Of a DNA stretch of 22,849 bases, positions 1-8,308 are shown piece after piece. The translations under genes and the position numbers were made by a program. The notes under the pieces are model-generated. The model saw only the letters and a program-made list of their open reading frames with translations. It was not told the origin of the DNA and did no database searches. This stretch comes from Candidatus Hydrogenedentota bacterium. Lineage in GTDB: Bacteria > Hydrogenedentota > Hydrogenedentia > Hydrogenedentales > SLHB01. Location of the stretch: assembly GCA_007136375.1 (NCBI GenBank), contig SLHB01000154.1, positions 1 to 22,849 on the forward strand, read 5' to 3'. Position 1 is the stretch's first letter. Each line of letters opens with the position of its first letter.

Positions 1-59
1 CCAACCACGCCGCCGCCCCGTCTCGCCGCGTTCTGAGAGGCGCGTGGGGCATGGCTCTC

Positions 60-97
60 AGCCTGCCCTCGATTCGGCCCCGATTCGAGGGCAGGCT
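60..97 (+). terminator. Hairpin, probable terminator of an off-window gene
   Basis: Two 13-nt arms at 60-72 and 85-97 are perfect reverse complements. An inner TCGG/CCGA pairing extends the stem past a T-T mismatch. The hairpin is followed by a modest pyrimidine run (TTCTCTC) rather than a clean T tract, so termination may be imperfect. It lies before the promoter of the next gene, which fits the end of a + strand gene lying left of the window. Bases 1-59 hold no recognisable gene. Confidence 0.5.
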
Positions 98-142
98 TCT
101 CTCGGTCCCGGCTTGATTCGGAATGGGCGAATAATTGTTGTA

Positions 143-151
143 TGATATATT
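143..151 (+). promoter_or_regulatory. Candidate extended -10 promoter for the helical-repeat protein
   Basis: TG-A-TATATT at 143-151 matches the extended -10 pattern TGnTATAAT with 5 of 6 hexamer bases. It sits in an AT-rich island (about 127-165) inside otherwise GC-rich DNA. No good -35 is visible, which extended -10 promoters tolerate. Transcription would start near 158, leaving a leader of about 158 nt. It overlaps the first in-frame ATG (142), which argues against that codon as the real start. Confidence 0.4.
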
Positions 152-315
152 TTTCGGGTTTTACGCGACTCGGGTCGCGCGGCGCCGTGGGCTTGGAAAC
201 ACGGCGGCGACTTCGTGATCCGTGGCGCCCGGAAATCTCGCATTATTTGGTTGAGAGCCACAACAAATTTCTCAGCTATTGGACCAGCCCAGCGGGGTGT
301 TATGAGGAGCGCGCG

Positions 316-2190
316 ATGCAAGACATGACAAGTGGCAGGCTTGGCGTCCTGGTATGTTCGATCGTGTTTCTTGTGGTGGCGTTGGGGCAATCAGCCTCAG
401 CGTATGGGGAGGACCCTCCAGCGGCGGCCACAGGCGCGCCAGTTTTTAGCGATCTGGACAGCGTATTGGCTTATGCGCGAAAGGCCGTTGACACCATTGA
501 CGACGAGGATGTCCGGGATTGGACCCGCATGGTTCTCGCGGCCAGGCAGGCGCAAGCGGGCGAGGCCGACGGGGCCGTAGAGACCGCCGATGGCGTCGCA
601 CGGCCGGACCTTCGGCTGCGGGCCTACGAGATCATCGCCGCGAGCCGGGTGTTCGCGGGCGATAGGGAGGGCGCGAAAGCCGTCTTCCGCCATGCGAAAG
701 GCATGGGGCCCGCTGGCGAAGAGGCCCACTGGCGCGGGTCTGTTGCAGTGGCGTTGGCGCGGGCCGGGTTCGCCGAGGCGGCGAAGGAAGAGGCGGCCGC
801 CGCAACGGATCCACGGGTGCGGGCCGCGATCTACACTGACATCGCTGAAATCCAGATAGAAGCGGGCGCCTTCGCGGACGCTAAGGAAACCGCCGATCTA
901 TTGGACCAACCAGGCGGCCGCTGGCGCGTATATCACCAAATTGTTGAAGCTCAGGTCAAGGCGGGCGCCTTCGAGGCGGCGCGCGAGACCGCGGCGGAAA
1001 TAGCGCATGACTGTCTTGAGATTCCCGAAGCGATGGCGAGGTCCGGGCTCTTCGAAGAGGCGAAAGAACTCGCCACGGCCATGGCCAGTCCCGCGGCTGC
1101 CGCACGGATCTACCGCGCGGTCGCCGCGGCCAAGGCGGAAGCAGGAGACGCCAAGGGCGCCGCCGCCATGTTCGCCGCCGCGAATGACGCTGCAGCCCAG
1201 ATCGGCGAAGCCACCGCAAGGGGGAGGACCTACCTTCGCACCGCCAGCGCCCAGGCCGAATCCGGAGATCTCCAGGCCGCGAAAGCGACGTTTGGCTTGG
1301 CCAAGGACGCCGCGGCGGCTGTAATGTGGCCACAACTGATTCTCGATATTGTCCAAGCGCAAGCGGACGCGGGCGCCTTCAGCGACGCAAAAGAAACGCT
1401 CCGCGATGCGGTTGGCTCTGGGCGCGCGTTCTCAGAGCTAATCGCATGCGCCGCTCATGCCGTAATCGCCGTAGCGGAGTCCAGGGCAGGCCGGTTTGAG
1501 GACGCCAAGCAGACCGCCAGCGCACTAGAAGATCCGTCGATGGGGCTCTTTGCCTATGCCGCTATCGCCGCGGCGCAGGCCGGGGCGGGGCTCCCTGATG
1601 AAGCGAGAGAGACGCTTCGCGCTGTCGACGGAGGCTCCGATGAATGGCGCGAAGCGGCGCTGCTCGTCGAGTACGCTATCGCCGCGACAGCGTTGGACTC
1701 CGAACTCTTCGAGGAGGCGAGGCAGACTGCCGACGCGAGTGGCGACCCCTGGCTTAGGGCTGTGGTCTATGTGTCTATTGCCCGGGAGCAGGCCGCATCA
1801 GGGGCCCTGGACGAGGCCCGGGAGACGCTTGACGCCGTTGATGAAGGAGCGGCCGCTACGTGGGCCCCGCCAGAGGGGCCGCCCGTGGCTTATGCAAAGT
1901 TTGTCACGGGGGAGGCGGACACAGCGCATTTCAACGACGGAGAGGACACCGCGCAAGCTTTCTATGGGGTCTTCGCCCAAGGGTTCGGCCACGCCATGAT
2001 CGCTGGCGCCCACATCTTGGAGGGCCGCTTTGCCGATGCGGCGAATTGGTTTGCCACTGTGGAGGATCCTGTTGGGCAGGCTATGGTGTTGCTCGCCGCC
2101 GCCGGGGGCTTGCTGGTGCGCCAGGACCAGCCGGTTTTTCCCGCATACTTCGACAGGAACTGGACGGTGGCGCGCAGCCTCTTCTGGTAA
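316..2190 (+). CDS. Secreted alpha-helical (TPR/Sel1-like) repeat protein
   Basis: A 624-residue protein. The start at 316 is chosen because GAGGAG lies 6 nt upstream and the protein then opens with a clear signal peptide: a hydrophobic core at residues 9-24 and a likely cleavage after SASA near residue 29. The rest is about a dozen degenerate helix-turn-helix repeats of roughly 33-36 residues, with a recurring pattern of DP...RA..Y..IA.AQA.AG.F.DAKETA. Alanine is extremely abundant. TPR/Sel1-like solenoids are protein-interaction scaffolds, so a periplasmic or surface scaffold role is an inference. The last ~60 residues depart from the repeat and contain aromatic residues (FPAYFDRNW). No catalytic motif is visible. 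The earlier ATG at 142 would add 58 residues without signal-peptide character and overlaps the putative promoter. Confidence 0.85.
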   Translation: MQDMTSGRLGVLVCSIVFLVVALGQSASAYGEDPPAAATGAPVFSDLDSVLAYARKAVDTIDDEDVRDWTRMVLAARQAQAGEADGAVETADGVARPDLRLRAYEIIAASRVFAGDREGAKAVFRHAKGMGPAGEEAHWRGSVAVALARAGFAEAAKEEAAAATDPRVRAAIYTDIAEIQIEAGAFADAKETADLLDQPGGRWRVYHQIVEAQVKAGAFEAARETAAEIAHDCLEIPEAMARSGLFEEAKELATAMASPAAAARIYRAVAAAKAEAGDAKGAAAMFAAANDAAAQIGEATARGRTYLRTASAQAESGDLQAAKATFGLAKDAAAAVMWPQLILDIVQAQADAGAFSDAKETLRDAVGSGRAFSELIACAAHAVIAVAESRAGRFEDAKQTASALEDPSMGLFAYAAIAAAQAGAGLPDEARETLRAVDGGSDEWREAALLVEYAIAATALDSELFEEARQTADASGDPWLRAVVYVSIAREQAASGALDEARETLDAVDEGAAATWAPPEGPPVAYAKFVTGEADTAHFNDGEDTAQAFYGVFAQGFGHAMIAGAHILEGRFADAANWFATVEDPVGQAMVLLAAAGGLLVRQDQPVFPAYFDRNWTVARSLFW

Positions 2191-2260
2191 CCGCATTAGC
2201 GGGCTCCAATTGAGGCCGCGCGGACGCTGCCTGACGCCGGCGTGCGAGGCGAGAACGAGA

Positions 2261-2295
2261 CAGGCCGGAGCCGCTTGGTGGGCGGTTCCGGCCTG
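2261..2295 (+). terminator. Stem-loop 3' of the helical-repeat gene
   Basis: The arms at 2261-2274 and 2282-2295 pair over 14 nt with one G-T wobble and enclose a 7-nt loop. It lies 70 nt after the stop of the repeat protein and has no T tract. It may be a weak terminator or an mRNA-stabilising 3' hairpin for either of the two convergent genes. Confidence 0.35.
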
Positions 2296-2319
2296 CCGGG
2301 TGTGGATTCAACGTTGTCC

Positions 2320-2337
2320 AAGGGGCTTACGCCCCTT
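2320..2337 (-). terminator. GNRA-type hairpin 3' of the DUF6807 gene
   Basis: AAGGGGC at 2320-2326 and GCCCCTT at 2331-2337 form a 7-bp stem. Read on the minus strand the loop is GTAA, a GNRA tetraloop, 13 nt beyond the stop of the minus-strand gene. No U tract follows on that strand, so it is only a candidate transcript end. Confidence 0.35.
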
Positions 2338-2349
2338 GTCCGAGGGGTC

Positions 2350-3537
2350 TTACTCCAACTCCGCCGAGAGGGGGTTGGCGTAGAGCTCGTAGTGACCGGC
2401 CACGCCGGCTTCTTCCACGTCGCCGCTGTGGATGTAGCAGCGGAACTGGATGGTCAGCTCCTCGCCTTCGCTCAGGGTGTAGGCGCCGGACTCCTCGGTT
2501 TCGGGGAATTCGCTGGCGCCGAAGGGGTTGCTGGCCACGAGGCCGTAGTCGCGCACGTGCCAGTGGGGCGGATGGCGGAGGTTATCCGGGTGGGCGAAGG
2601 CGGCGATGCCCCGGTTGCCCACGCCCTCGACGGGGCCGGAGTAGTCCATCCAGTCGGCCTCTAGGCCCCATACTTCGCTTTCGGTCTGGTCCCAGTTGGC
2701 GTTGGTGAGCACGCCCGCGTTGTTGCCTTGGATCTCCGGGCGGATGCGGAAGGCGAACAGGCCCGTCTCGCGGGTGTCGCCGAACTCGACGTCGCCGTAG
2801 CCGGCCTTGAGCGTGATGCTCAGGTCGAACAGACGGCCGGAAGCGGGCGTGTTGTAGAACTTATACACCCGCTCCTCCGCCACGACGGGGTCTCCGTCGG
2901 GGCCGACCCAATCGTTTTCCGCGCGGATCCAACCGTAGGCGTCTCCCGAGCCCGCTTCGAGGTTGCGGGTGACCTTCGTCTCGGCGTGCCAGAAGTCATA
3001 GCCGTTTACGTCGCCGTGGGTGGACCACATGGACATGTGGTGGGGATGGTCCGTGCTTTCGACCTCGTCCTCGCCCATGGGGTAATTGCGTGTGATGGTG
3101 ATTCCGCCCTCGGCGTGGACGGGCCAGAGGATGGGCATGCGCATGTCTTCGCCAAAGTTGTAGGTGGTGAAGTGGTCGCCCTGTACGTAGACCGCCGCTT
3201 GGCCCGCGTCCTCGTCCACTTCCACATGAACGCGCGGCGGGTTGTTTTCTGGATGCACCACCACCCGATAGGCCTGGTTTTCACCGGCGGCGATAGAGGC
3301 GGGCACGAAGGTCAGCGCGCCTGCGTGCACCGTGGCGGGCGCGGATTCGCCCGTGGCTTCGTGGATCACCTCAACCCGTCCTTCCGGCGCCGGGCCGCTG
3401 TAGGGCGCGGACACCGGCGCATGGGTCAGTTCGCGGTCCCCTCCCTGCAAGGTGATGGTCTGTCCGTCGAGGCTGACGGCTGCCGGACCGCCCAGAACCA
3501 TGGCCGTCGCCGCGAGGCCCAACAAATACTTCCGCAT
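2350..3537 (-). CDS. Secreted DUF6807 / PmoA-like protein
   Basis: A 395-residue protein with an N-terminal signal-like segment (MRKYLLGLAATAMVLGG) lacking a lipobox Cys, so probably exported. Residues ~95-390 match the DUF6807 family, labelled 'methane oxygenase PmoA' in databases. Its hallmark is visible at residues 164-183: HPHH, then W171, HGDVNG and DFW. Despite the label this family is not particulate methane monooxygenase; the function is unproven, and relatives are common beside sugar-catabolism genes in Planctomycetes and Bacteroidetes. The start is supported by GGAGGT 6 nt upstream (3544-3549 on +). The gene is convergent with the repeat protein and divergent from the protease; no partner gene suggests a substrate. 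Family assignment is firm, biochemical role unknown. Confidence 0.9.
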   Translation of the reverse strand: MRKYLLGLAATAMVLGGPAAVSLDGQTITLQGGDRELTHAPVSAPYSGPAPEGRVEVIHEATGESAPATVHAGALTFVPASIAAGENQAYRVVVHPENNPPRVHVEVDEDAGQAAVYVQGDHFTTYNFGEDMRMPILWPVHAEGGITITRNYPMGEDEVESTDHPHHMSMWSTHGDVNGYDFWHAETKVTRNLEAGSGDAYGWIRAENDWVGPDGDPVVAEERVYKFYNTPASGRLFDLSITLKAGYGDVEFGDTRETGLFAFRIRPEIQGNNAGVLTNANWDQTESEVWGLEADWMDYSGPVEGVGNRGIAAFAHPDNLRHPPHWHVRDYGLVASNPFGASEFPETEESGAYTLSEGEELTIQFRCYIHSGDVEEAGVAGHYELYANPLSAELE

Positions 3538-3584
3538 AATCTTACCTCCGTGTTGTCCTGATGCTCCCTGCTTGGTTGGGCCCT

Positions 3585-3613
3585 ATGGTACATCCGCCCG
3601 GCGCGATTGTCGA
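3585..3613 (-). promoter_or_regulatory. Sigma-70-like promoter for the DUF6807 gene
   Basis: On the minus strand TCGACA (3613-3608, 5 of 6) and TACCAT (3590-3585, 4 of 6) are separated by exactly 17 nt. The predicted start near 3578 gives a leader of about 40 nt carrying the strong GGAGGT site. Confidence 0.45.
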
Positions 3614-3764
3614 ATTCGCGTGAAGGAGTGTTGAATAAGGCAAAAGCGCGCTTCCGGGCGGGCGTCTGTCCCGCGCGGCCTGCGAAGGGGAGCCGGCCCC
3701 TGGTTTGGGACGAGGGCTTAGGAGCCTCAAGATCAATATATGCAACCACTTGGCGCAGATTTTC

Positions 3765-3793
3765 TTGACATCAACTTTTCACTGGTGTACAAG
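3765..3793 (+). promoter_or_regulatory. Sigma-70-like promoter for the dockerin protease
   Basis: A perfect TTGACA (3765-3770), a 17-nt spacer and TACAAG (3788-3793, 4 of 6). An AT-rich stretch just upstream (3731-3745) could act as an UP element. The predicted start is near 3800, about 280 nt before the coding region. Confidence 0.5.
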
Positions 3794-4082
3794 GGACCCT
3801 GGATATCTTGCAGAAGCGCCAGGCGGAGAGTGCGCCGGGCGGATTCGCCGTTGGCCGCGCGCACGCGCGGGACGCGGGCCGTCCGTCCTATTCCGCTGGC
3901 AATCGAACGGGGTTCTGCAGGGGCGCGAGGCTGTATCTGAGTCCAACTTTTTGTGGGAGGCGCCGGCGGCGCCGGCGGAAATCAAGGGGCCAAGGGGTGA
4001 TTCGCAGTTGCCTCGGGCAATTGCCCGCCACGGAACGCTCAATGGGAGCTACGGCCGCCGAAGTGGCTAGGAGTGGAATCTA
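3794..4082 (+). other. Long 5' leader of the protease gene
   Basis: About 280 nt between the predicted transcription start and the ATG. A GC-rich tandem repeat at 3959-3978 (two copies of GGCGCCGGC plus GG) could fold on itself. An open frame through the region (from 3705 to 4070) has a composition unlike a real protein and no ribosome site. I recognise no known riboswitch class. The ribosome site for the protease (AGGAG at 4069-4073, 9 nt spacing) closes the leader. Confidence 0.35.
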
Positions 4083-7000
4083 ATGCGTGCATACCGATTC
4101 ACGGTTGCCCTCGTAGTGTGGGTTGCGGGCGCGGGGCTGGCCTTTGGCGCGGACAACCCGCCGGCGGATCCGGACGCCGTCCGGGAGCTGATGCGGACGT
4201 ACCAAGGCGGGTCCGCGCCGGATTTGCCGCTCATGATCCAGCATGGGGATGGATATTTGCGGGCCCTCGGCGCGCCGGGCGACGCCAGTTTTGGGACGCG
4301 CCGGCCGATGCAGAAGACCGACGCGCCCGAAGAGATCGCCAAGGCTTTCTTGGAGGACCACGGGGCCGCCTTCGGACTCAGGAGCGGCGCCATCGGCTTC
4401 GAAGTGGAGCGTTTCCAGGAAGCGGACGGCCGGCAGTACGTGCGGCTTAAGCAGGACTATGGGGGCATACCGGTTTTCGGCGCGGAAGCCACGGTTCAGG
4501 TCACACCGGAAGGGCGCGTCCGGAATGTGCTCACCGGCTTGTTTCGCGACACCAGGCCCCTCGACACCGGCGGTTTGAGCACGAGCCCGGTCATCGACGC
4601 GGAGAGCGCGCGCGAAGCGGCCTACGCCCACGTCCTATCCATGTATGACGGCGGCGCTCCCACAGTCGCGGAAGGGCCTGACCTGAAGGTGTACGTTCCT
4701 TCCATCGTCGGCAACGAAGGCTCCACCAAGCTGACCTGGCATTTCGTCATCGCCAGTGAAGAGGGCGCCGAGCCCATGTTCGCCGAGCGCGTCTTCGTGG
4801 ATGCGCACACGGGCGGCATCGCATTGGGCTACAACCTGATCTGCGGCTTGGCCGACCGGGAGATCTACGACGCGAACAACTCCCCCGATCCCGTGTTGGT
4901 CCGCTCCGAAGGCGATCCCCCCACCGGCGTCGAGGAAGTAGACGAAGGCTACGACCTTGTGGGCGAGGCCCGGGACTATTTCGACGACTTCCACGGGCGC
5001 CTGGGTTTTGACCAGGACGGCGTGCTTCCACTGAGGGCGTGGCTGCGCTTTTGCGACGGCTTCGGCGAATGCCCGATGAACAACGCGTTCTGGAATCCGA
5101 TAGACCAGGTCATGGGCTTTGGCGACGGATGGGCGACCCGCGACATCGTCGGCCACGAGCACGCCCACGGCGTGAGCAGCTTCGAGGCCGACCTTGTATA
5201 CCTCAACGAGTCGGGCGCCATCGAAGAGATGTTCGCCGATGCGTGGGGCGAATTCATCGACATTACCTTCTCCGAAGACGAGGAGATCGAACTGCTTCCG
5301 GAAGACGGCGGCCGCCGCTGGCTCATTGGCGACGAGTTGGCCGTCGGCGCCATCCGCAGCATGTCCAACCCGCCGAGCTTCGAGTCCTTTTTCGGCGGTC
5401 CCAATCCCGACCGGTACAACCACCCCAATTTCTACCGCGGCCCCTTGGACAACGGCGGCGTGCACCACAACAGCGGCGTGGGCAACAAGCTGGTGTACCT
5501 GTTGACGGACGGCGATGACTTCAACGGTTTCACCGTCGAGGGCATGGGCGTTCAACAGGTCAGCGAGCTCCTGTATGAAGTGAACACGAACCTCCTCTTC
5601 AGCACGGCCCAATATCCCGATCTGTACCCCGCGTTGATGATGGCCGGGGGCAACCTGGGCTTCAGTTCCGCCGAATTGAACAATGTCGAGGCCGCGGCGC
5701 TGGCCGTCGAAATCGCCGACGCCAGCGTCATCCGGCCCTTGCGCCACTTCCGCGCCACCTCCCGGCAGGACCATCCCAACGTCGTCTTGACGTGGCGGAA
5801 TCCGGTTGACTTCCAGTTCCCCAATTTCCAGGGCGTCACCCTCGTCCGCAATAGTGAAGGCTTCCCCGAAGGCCCCGCCGACGGCGAGGTTATCTTCGAG
5901 GGTGACGCGGAGCAGTTCCGCGACACCGGAACCTCGCTGGGCGCCCAGTACTTCTACGGCGTGTTCGCCGACATGGGCATGGAGGACGACGGCGACGGAC
6001 AGTCGGCCTTCGCTCGGGTGACGGCGGGCACGGAGACCTCGGGCTACATGACGGAGGTCTTCTCCGAGGAGCGTCCCCTCGATCTGTCCTACAGCCAGAT
6101 CACCTTCTACCCCGTAGGCGATCCCACCTTGGCCATCGATTCCGGCCGGCCTCAGGACTACACGAATTACTCCAACTACCAGGCCGAATACCGGGGCAAC
6201 GTGTTCGAATTGCCCGTGGACCGGCCCGGTTCCGTGCCGATCCGCGTCGAAGACGACGGGTTCGTTAACTTCCACGATCTGCTGGGCGGCCCGCCAATAC
6301 CCCTCTTCGGCGCGTTCCACGACGACCTCGCGTTGGCCGCCAACGGCTACATCCTGTCCGCGAGTTCGCTGTACGCGGCCGACGCCATGTACCGGCCCCA
6401 TGACACGGTGGACCGGTTCCGTCCGGAGAACTTCCCGAGCATGGCGTCTCATTTCGAGGTGCCGCGCATCTCCTTCTTGTTCTCGGACATCTCCAGTACG
6501 ACGTCCGGGGAGATGTGGGGCAAGCGGACGGACGACCGCATCGCCATCACCTTCGAGAACATGACCGAGATGGGCCAGTCCTATCCGCAAGGCGCCAACA
6601 CGGTGCAGGTGGAGCTGTTCTTTAGCGGCCACATCCGGTTCACGTACCTTGAGGTCAATGCCGTGAGCGCCGTGGTCGGTCTCTCCGACGGCCGGGGTTC
6701 GCCCGGGTTCATTGACCCGGAGACGAACGAGTTCGAGATGGCCGAGCCCGTGTCGGGCGCCGGTCTCACGGACTTTACGGAGTTGCCTCCGCCAGGATTG
6801 GTGCGTCTAGACCCAATACCCGTCCAATTCGTTGAGGAAGGGGAGACCGTAAGTTTCTCCGTGACGGCGAGAGGGCCCACCACGCCCGAACTGTCCGCGT
6901 CCAATTTGCCCGACGGCGCCGTCTTTACGCCGGAGCCGGGAGGCCGGGGCACGTTCACCTGGGACACCAGCATCGGAGACGGCGGCTCCCACTCCGTGCG

Positions 7001-7538
7001 GATCTGCGCCACGTCTCAGGGCGAATCGGCGTGCCAAGACGTGCTTGTCATGGTCATGAGCGTGACGCAGCGGCCGGTGATAAGCAACTTGCGGATTGAG
7101 CCCCAATTCCCGGCGGAGAACCGGCCCCTGACGGCGGAGTACGACTACGCCGATCCCCAGGGCCTGGCGGAAAGCGGCAGCACGATTCTGTGGCGCCGCA
7201 ATAGCGCCGTGGTGAACAACCTCATCAACCGGAGGAGCGTCGGCGCGGCCCAAGTACGGGACGGCGACCGTTGGTATGTGACGGTGACCCCGCGCAACGT
7301 GCTGGGGATTACCGGCGAGCCGCAAGCGTCGCGCACCGTTGTCATTGGCCAGGGCCTCGTTGGGGACGTCAATGGCGACGGTCAAGTGAACGCGGCGGAC
7401 GTGCAGCTCGTCATCCGGGGCGCGTTGGGGCTGAGCATCTTCCCCTTCACCCTCGACGACGTGGACCTGAACAACGACAATGTCGTCAATGCCCAGGATA
7501 TCCAGATCGTGGTTAACGCCGCCCTGGGCATCCGGTAG
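4083..7538 (+). CDS. Secreted thermolysin-like (M4-type) metalloprotease with dockerin type I C-terminus
   Basis: A 1151-residue exported zinc protease. In order: signal peptide (1-22, ending AFGA); FTP-type propeptide (~77-135); PepSY-like propeptide part (~165-245); thermolysin-like catalytic domain (~275-550). Catalytic features are intact: HEHAH at 358-362 (zinc ligands H358 and H362, general base E359), the third ligand E382 in NESGAIEE exactly 20 residues after H362 as in thermolysin, and the transition-state His H461 in GGVHHNSG. Then come an Fn3-like segment (~555-640), a beta-rich region (~660-890, possibly nidogen-like), an Ig-like domain (~900-985), another beta domain, and a dockerin type I pair (~1094-1151; DVNGDGQVNAAD, then DLNNDNVVNAQD). 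Dockerins bind cohesins, so cell-surface or complex anchoring is inferred; no cohesin gene lies here. AGGAG is 9 nt upstream. Confidence 0.93.
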   Translation: MRAYRFTVALVVWVAGAGLAFGADNPPADPDAVRELMRTYQGGSAPDLPLMIQHGDGYLRALGAPGDASFGTRRPMQKTDAPEEIAKAFLEDHGAAFGLRSGAIGFEVERFQEADGRQYVRLKQDYGGIPVFGAEATVQVTPEGRVRNVLTGLFRDTRPLDTGGLSTSPVIDAESAREAAYAHVLSMYDGGAPTVAEGPDLKVYVPSIVGNEGSTKLTWHFVIASEEGAEPMFAERVFVDAHTGGIALGYNLICGLADREIYDANNSPDPVLVRSEGDPPTGVEEVDEGYDLVGEARDYFDDFHGRLGFDQDGVLPLRAWLRFCDGFGECPMNNAFWNPIDQVMGFGDGWATRDIVGHEHAHGVSSFEADLVYLNESGAIEEMFADAWGEFIDITFSEDEEIELLPEDGGRRWLIGDELAVGAIRSMSNPPSFESFFGGPNPDRYNHPNFYRGPLDNGGVHHNSGVGNKLVYLLTDGDDFNGFTVEGMGVQQVSELLYEVNTNLLFSTAQYPDLYPALMMAGGNLGFSSAELNNVEAAALAVEIADASVIRPLRHFRATSRQDHPNVVLTWRNPVDFQFPNFQGVTLVRNSEGFPEGPADGEVIFEGDAEQFRDTGTSLGAQYFYGVFADMGMEDDGDGQSAFARVTAGTETSGYMTEVFSEERPLDLSYSQITFYPVGDPTLAIDSGRPQDYTNYSNYQAEYRGNVFELPVDRPGSVPIRVEDDGFVNFHDLLGGPPIPLFGAFHDDLALAANGYILSASSLYAADAMYRPHDTVDRFRPENFPSMASHFEVPRISFLFSDISSTTSGEMWGKRTDDRIAITFENMTEMGQSYPQGANTVQVELFFSGHIRFTYLEVNAVSAVVGLSDGRGSPGFIDPETNEFEMAEPVSGAGLTDFTELPPPGLVRLDPIPVQFVEEGETVSFSVTARGPTTPELSASNLPDGAVFTPEPGGRGTFTWDTSIGDGGSHSVRICATSQGESACQDVLVMVMSVTQRPVISNLRIEPQFPAENRPLTAEYDYADPQGLAESGSTILWRRNSAVVNNLINRRSVGAAQVRDGDRWYVTVTPRNVLGITGEPQASRTVVIGQGLVGDVNGDGQVNAADVQLVIRGALGLSIFPFTLDDVDLNNDNVVNAQDIQIVVNAALGIR

Positions 7539-7558
7539 CGCGCTAGCGTTTACGCAAT

Positions 7559-7608
7559 ACGGCCCCGGCCAAGCTCCTTAGGAGGAATTGGCCGGGGCCG
7601 TTGTTTTT
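7559..7608 (+). terminator. Strong intrinsic terminator after the protease gene
   Basis: A perfect 14-bp stem (7559-7572 with 7588-7601), whose loop contains a further short CTCC/GGAG pairing, is followed directly by TGTTTTT. It sits 20 nt after the protease stop. It lies between convergent genes, but the T tract is only on the + side, so it mainly ends the protease transcript. Confidence 0.9.
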
Positions 7609-7627
7609 GCCGGCGCGCCGGTGCCCG

Positions 7628-8005
7628 CTAACCGGTTTGGCTTTGGGCGTCTTCCTCTCTGCCGGCGAGGTCCAGGCTGAACGCCGGCGCGCACACCGCC
7701 CAATACTCCGACTCCGATTCGCCGGGATTCCAGTAACGGACCCGTTCGCCGGCGCGGCAAAGCAACACCTCGCCCGGCCCCGCGTCCAAGTGGCCGCCGT
7801 CGTGGTCCACGCGCATCGTCCCCCGTAGAACGATGGTGACTTCGTCAAACGCCGGGCGCTGGTGCTCCTCGGACCAACCCGGCGGCGCGATCATGTGTGC
7901 GACGCTAACCGACGCAGTGTCCGTCTGGACCCGGCCAACGAATTCCTCGATGATCTTTCCACATGGCGCGGGGATTCGGGTGGGTTCACTGATCTTCTGA
8001 GGCAT
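7628..8005 (-). CDS. Small single-domain cupin protein
   Basis: A 125-residue protein made of one cupin beta-barrel. Motif 1 is recognisable around residues 40-62 (PPGWSEEH...FDEVTIVLRG) with a His and Glu as possible metal ligands. Motif 2 covers DAGPGEVLLCRAGERVRYWNPG, where the usual second-motif His is absent. Single-domain cupins of this type are stress- or sugar-related enzymes or binding proteins; the substrate cannot be told from the sequence. The ATG at 8005 begins a typical N-terminus. AGGAG lies 13 nt upstream of it, and a TTG three codons earlier is closer to that site, so the start could be TTG at 8014. Extending to 8128 adds an arginine-rich, non-conserved-looking tail and is rejected. 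Confidence 0.8.
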   Translation of the reverse strand: MPQKISEPTRIPAPCGKIIEEFVGRVQTDTASVSVAHMIAPPGWSEEHQRPAFDEVTIVLRGTMRVDHDGGHLDAGPGEVLLCRAGERVRYWNPGESESEYWAVCAPAFSLDLAGREEDAQSQTG

Positions 8006-8116
8006 TGGCGTCAAGATTCTCCTGAAAATGGGGAGCCGCGTGCCGGCAATGCGCGCGCTCCGCCGCCGTTGTCCGTAAGCGCGCGAGTCGGGCCGCGCGG
8101 GTTCGCTGGGAGTTCG

Positions 8117-8145
8117 AGTGTGTCGCAAACCGCGCTTTGAGTCAA
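8117..8145 (-). promoter_or_regulatory. Weak candidate promoter for the cupin gene
   Basis: On the minus strand TTGACT (8145-8140, 5 of 6) and CACACT (8122-8117, 3 of 6) are 17 nt apart. The start would be near 8110. I see no convincing + strand promoter in the rest of 8006-8308 for the following gene. Confidence 0.3.
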
Positions 8146-8308
8146 GCGCCCTCCGGCGTGTTCTTGCGCCGGCACAGGAGCGCCGGTAGGATGGGACGGA
8201 ACCTTGCGCGCCGCGCCTCCGTGGCGCTGGGAAAGTTGGACCCGGCGGAACGCCTTGTGGGCCGGAGCCCCGCGATGCTTCCGAACCGGAGGAGTAAGCA
8301 ACACCGTT

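Noticed and set aside
142..315. N-terminal extension of the helical-repeat protein
   Set aside because: The ATG at 142 overlaps the -10 element and has no ribosome site; the ATG at 316 has one and opens a signal peptide.
3761..3780. Possible sigma-54 promoter upstream of the protease
   Set aside because: A TTGGCGC is followed by TTCT, with no GC at the -12 position; the overlapping TTGACA-17-TACAAG is a better explanation.
3705..4070. A 121-codon frame in the protease leader
   Set aside because: It begins upstream of the predicted promoter, has no ribosome site and has a non-protein-like composition.
4635..6632. A 665-codon minus-strand open frame
   Set aside because: It is antisense to the protease, whose catalytic motifs prove the + strand is coding.
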